The notes under the pieces: model-generated | Database searches by the model: none | Seen by the model: only the letters and a program-made list of their open reading frames with translations | Told to the model about the DNA's origin: nothing | Part shown: piece after piece, positions 6,957 through 7,898 of the stretch | Layout: each line of letters begins with the position of its first letter | Numbering within the stretch: position 1 is the stretch's first letter | DNA from: Sutterella sp. | Lineage (GTDB): Bacteria; Pseudomonadota; Gammaproteobacteria; Burkholderiales; Burkholderiaceae_F | DNA: 7,898 bases | Assembly (NCBI GenBank): GCA_003543795.1 | Contig: DNBE01000056.1 | Coordinates: 1 to 7,898 of the forward strand | Direction: 5' to 3' | Program-made: the position numbers and the translations under genes

Positions 6957-6958
6957 CA
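6941..6958. repeat. Perfect palindrome over the candidate -35 box, possible operator
   Basis: TGTTGTAA-TT-TTACAACA, with 8-bp arms and a 2-bp spacer, perfectly symmetric. It contains the candidate -35 hexamer of the fmt promoter, as an operator for a dimeric repressor might. There is no following T-tract, so a terminator role is unlikely. The binding protein is unknown. Confidence 0.5.
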
Positions 6959-6990
6959 TTAAAAAGCGTTTCGCCGAATCGCGGTATTTG

Positions 6991-7017
6991 AAAAGAAAAG
7001 AGCCGCTCGTAAGCGGC
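6991..7017 (-). terminator. Intrinsic terminator after def
   Basis: On the minus strand, GCCGCT-TACG-AGCGGC (7017-7002) forms a perfect 6-bp GC-rich stem with a UACG tetraloop of the UNCG type, followed by TCTTTTCTTTTC. It begins six bases past the def stop codon. The T-tract is broken by cytosines, so termination may be incomplete and some transcripts may continue into fmt. Confidence 0.7.
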
Positions 7018-7023
7018 CCTTCT

Positions 7024-7542
7024 TTAGGCTTGTTCTTTGGCTTTTTGCGCGCGTTTTTTACGTAGTTTCGCGCAAGCGCGCATTTTTTTGAGGCGGCTTA
7101 AATGATCGATAAAGACGACGCCATCCAAATGATCGATTTCGTGCTGTAAGCAAACGGCCAAAAGCCCTTGCGCGATGATTGTCTGCGACTGACCTTCTAA
7201 ATCGGTATACGCGACTTCGACTTCGGCGTAGCGTTTAACTTCTTCATAAAGGCCCGGAAGCGATAAGCACCCTTCTTCGCCCAAAACAAGTTCCTCGCCG
7301 TGACCCGCGATTGTCGGATTAATGAGCGTCAAAAGCGTATCTTTATTTTCGCTAACGTCGACAACGATTAAGCGAAGGCTTTCGCCCACTTGCGGCGCGG
7401 CCAAGCCGACACCCGGCGCCGCGTACATCGTCTCGGCCATATCCGAAGCCAATTGTCGGATTTCGGGCGTTACTTCGGCGACGGGCAAAGCCGTTTTTTC
7501 TAATCTTTCATCAGGGTATTGAACAATCGGCAATATAGCCAT
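7024..7542 (-). CDS. def: Peptide deformylase
   Basis: Metalloenzyme that removes the N-formyl group from nascent proteins, thereby undoing the product of Fmt encoded downstream. It has 172 residues, the usual length for the bacterial type I enzyme. All three signature motifs are intact: GVGLAAPQ (44-51), EGCLSLPG (90-97, metal ligand C92) and QHEIDHLDG (133-141, metal ligands H134 and H138, catalytic E135). The C-terminal tail after 148 is very basic, as is common in family members that dock on the ribosome. The ATG at 7542 gives the standard MAILPIVQYPDERL start, with a modest AGGA nine bases upstream (7552-7555). It is transcribed away from dprA and followed directly by a terminator, so it is probably its own transcription unit, unlike the tight def-fmt operons of many bacteria. 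Confidence 0.97.
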   Translation of the reverse strand: MAILPIVQYPDERLEKTALPVAEVTPEIRQLASDMAETMYAAPGVGLAAPQVGESLRLIVVDVSENKDTLLTLINPTIAGHGEELVLGEEGCLSLPGLYEEVKRYAEVEVAYTDLEGQSQTIIAQGLLAVCLQHEIDHLDGVVFIDHLSRLKKMRACAKLRKKRAQKAKEQA

Positions 7543-7667
7543 GTCGGATGGTCCTACGTGAAAATGTTTTTCGCGCTTTCGCTTCTATTTATAAAGAGAT
7601 CGCACGAAAAAGCGCTTTTTGCTACGATTTGGATGCGTATTGTACACGCCCGAAAACGAGATCCTTT
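7543..7667. promoter_or_regulatory. Divergent def/dprA intergenic region
   Basis: A 125-bp region that must carry promoters in both directions. For def, TATAAA on the minus strand (7593-7588) is a possible -10, but no good -35 lies 16-18 bp upstream. For dprA, TTGCTA (7619-7624) and TGTACA (7641-7646), 16 bp apart, are a weak candidate pair. A 14-bp palindrome lies between them. Confidence 0.35.
7607..7620. repeat. 14-bp palindrome between def and dprA
   Basis: AAAAAGCGCTTTTT, perfectly self-complementary with no spacer, placed between the two divergent genes. It could be a regulator site shared by both promoters, or chance in a sequence rich in GCGC and A/T runs. No known operator is recognised. 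Confidence 0.35.
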
Positions 7668-7898
7668 ATGAACCGCGTCGAATCGAATCAATGGCTTCGC
7701 CTCGTCTGGACCGAGGGAATGACCTTTAGTTTTACCAAAGATCTTTTAAAAGCCTTCGGCTTACCCGAAAAGATTTTCGCAGCAAGTCAAGCCGAACTCT
7801 CCGACGTGGTTCCTTTTCCGATTGCAAAGCGCCTCGCGGCTAAAGTCGACCCGCTTATCGAAGCGCGACTCGTTAGCGCGCTCGATTGGCTTGAGGCG
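7668..7898 (+). CDS. dprA: DNA processing protein DprA/Smf, N-terminal 77 residues only
   Basis: DprA loads RecA onto incoming single-stranded DNA during natural transformation. Only the N-terminal helical (SAM-like) domain is in view: WLRLVWTEGMTFSFTKDLL, then AFGLPEKIFAAS, then SALDWLE, the pattern expected at the beginning of betaproteobacterial DprA. The Rossmann core with its nucleotide/ssDNA-binding motifs lies beyond the right edge, so the identification rests on this domain and on the common def-dprA divergent arrangement. The ATG at 7668 has only a weak purine stretch upstream (near 7653-7660), and no better in-frame start is visible. The reading frame is open to the edge. Confidence 0.8.
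   Translation, partial: MNRVESNQWLRLVWTEGMTFSFTKDLLKAFGLPEKIFAASQAELSDVVPFPIAKRLAAKVDPLIEARLVSALDWLEA

Noticed and set aside
1..7898. CRISPR arrays, insertion sequences, phage genes, tRNA genes or a defence/biosynthetic island
   Set aside because: Coding density is high with conserved housekeeping and signalling genes throughout. I saw no regularly spaced direct repeats, transposase motifs, target-site duplications or cloverleaf patterns, and gene order is that expected for the lineage.

Overview
The window looks like an ordinary chromosomal stretch from a betaproteobacterium, most likely Burkholderiales. The gene order def, fmt, rsmB, a DUF4390 gene, ntrY, ntrX, trkA, with dprA divergent from def, is a known betaproteobacterial neighbourhood, and the DUF4390 gene between rsmB and ntrY is itself a lineage hint. 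Base composition is roughly even and many codons end in G or C or contain CG. A gut Sutterellaceae-like organism (Sutterella or Parasutterella type) is my guess from composition and protein flavour; I could not test it. I see no mobile element, phage, CRISPR array, tRNA or rRNA.

Layout, right to left. dprA (DNA processing for uptake/recombination) starts at 7668 on the plus strand and runs off the right edge. Everything else is on the minus strand. def (peptide deformylase, 7024-7542) is followed at once by a hairpin terminator. A 154-bp gap then carries a candidate promoter, a perfect palindrome over its -35 region and a possible leader hairpin. Downstream lie fmt (5910-6869), rsmB (4603-5913), DUF4390 (4032-4610), ntrY (1893-4028) and ntrX (1241-1900). 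Neighbours overlap by 4 or 8 bp or are 3 bp apart, so these five genes almost certainly form one translationally coupled operon. After a 58-bp AT-rich gap comes trkA (1-1182), cut by the left edge about 65 residues before its expected end.

Functionally, def and fmt are the two ends of the N-formylmethionine cycle, and rsmB modifies 16S rRNA, so the right half is translation housekeeping. The left half is envelope sensing and ion homeostasis: an exported DUF4390 protein, the NtrY membrane histidine kinase, its NtrX-type regulator and the TrkA potassium-uptake subunit. NtrX is a short form with receiver and Fis-type DNA-binding domains only, lacking the sigma-54 AAA+ module of classical NtrX.

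I did not find a convincing new biological system. The points most worth checking are the architecture of the short NtrX, the fmt leader (palindrome over the -35, possible leader hairpin, no Shine-Dalgarno), a short insertion in Fmt just before its catalytic Asn/His motif, and the degenerate second nucleotide-binding motif in TrkA.
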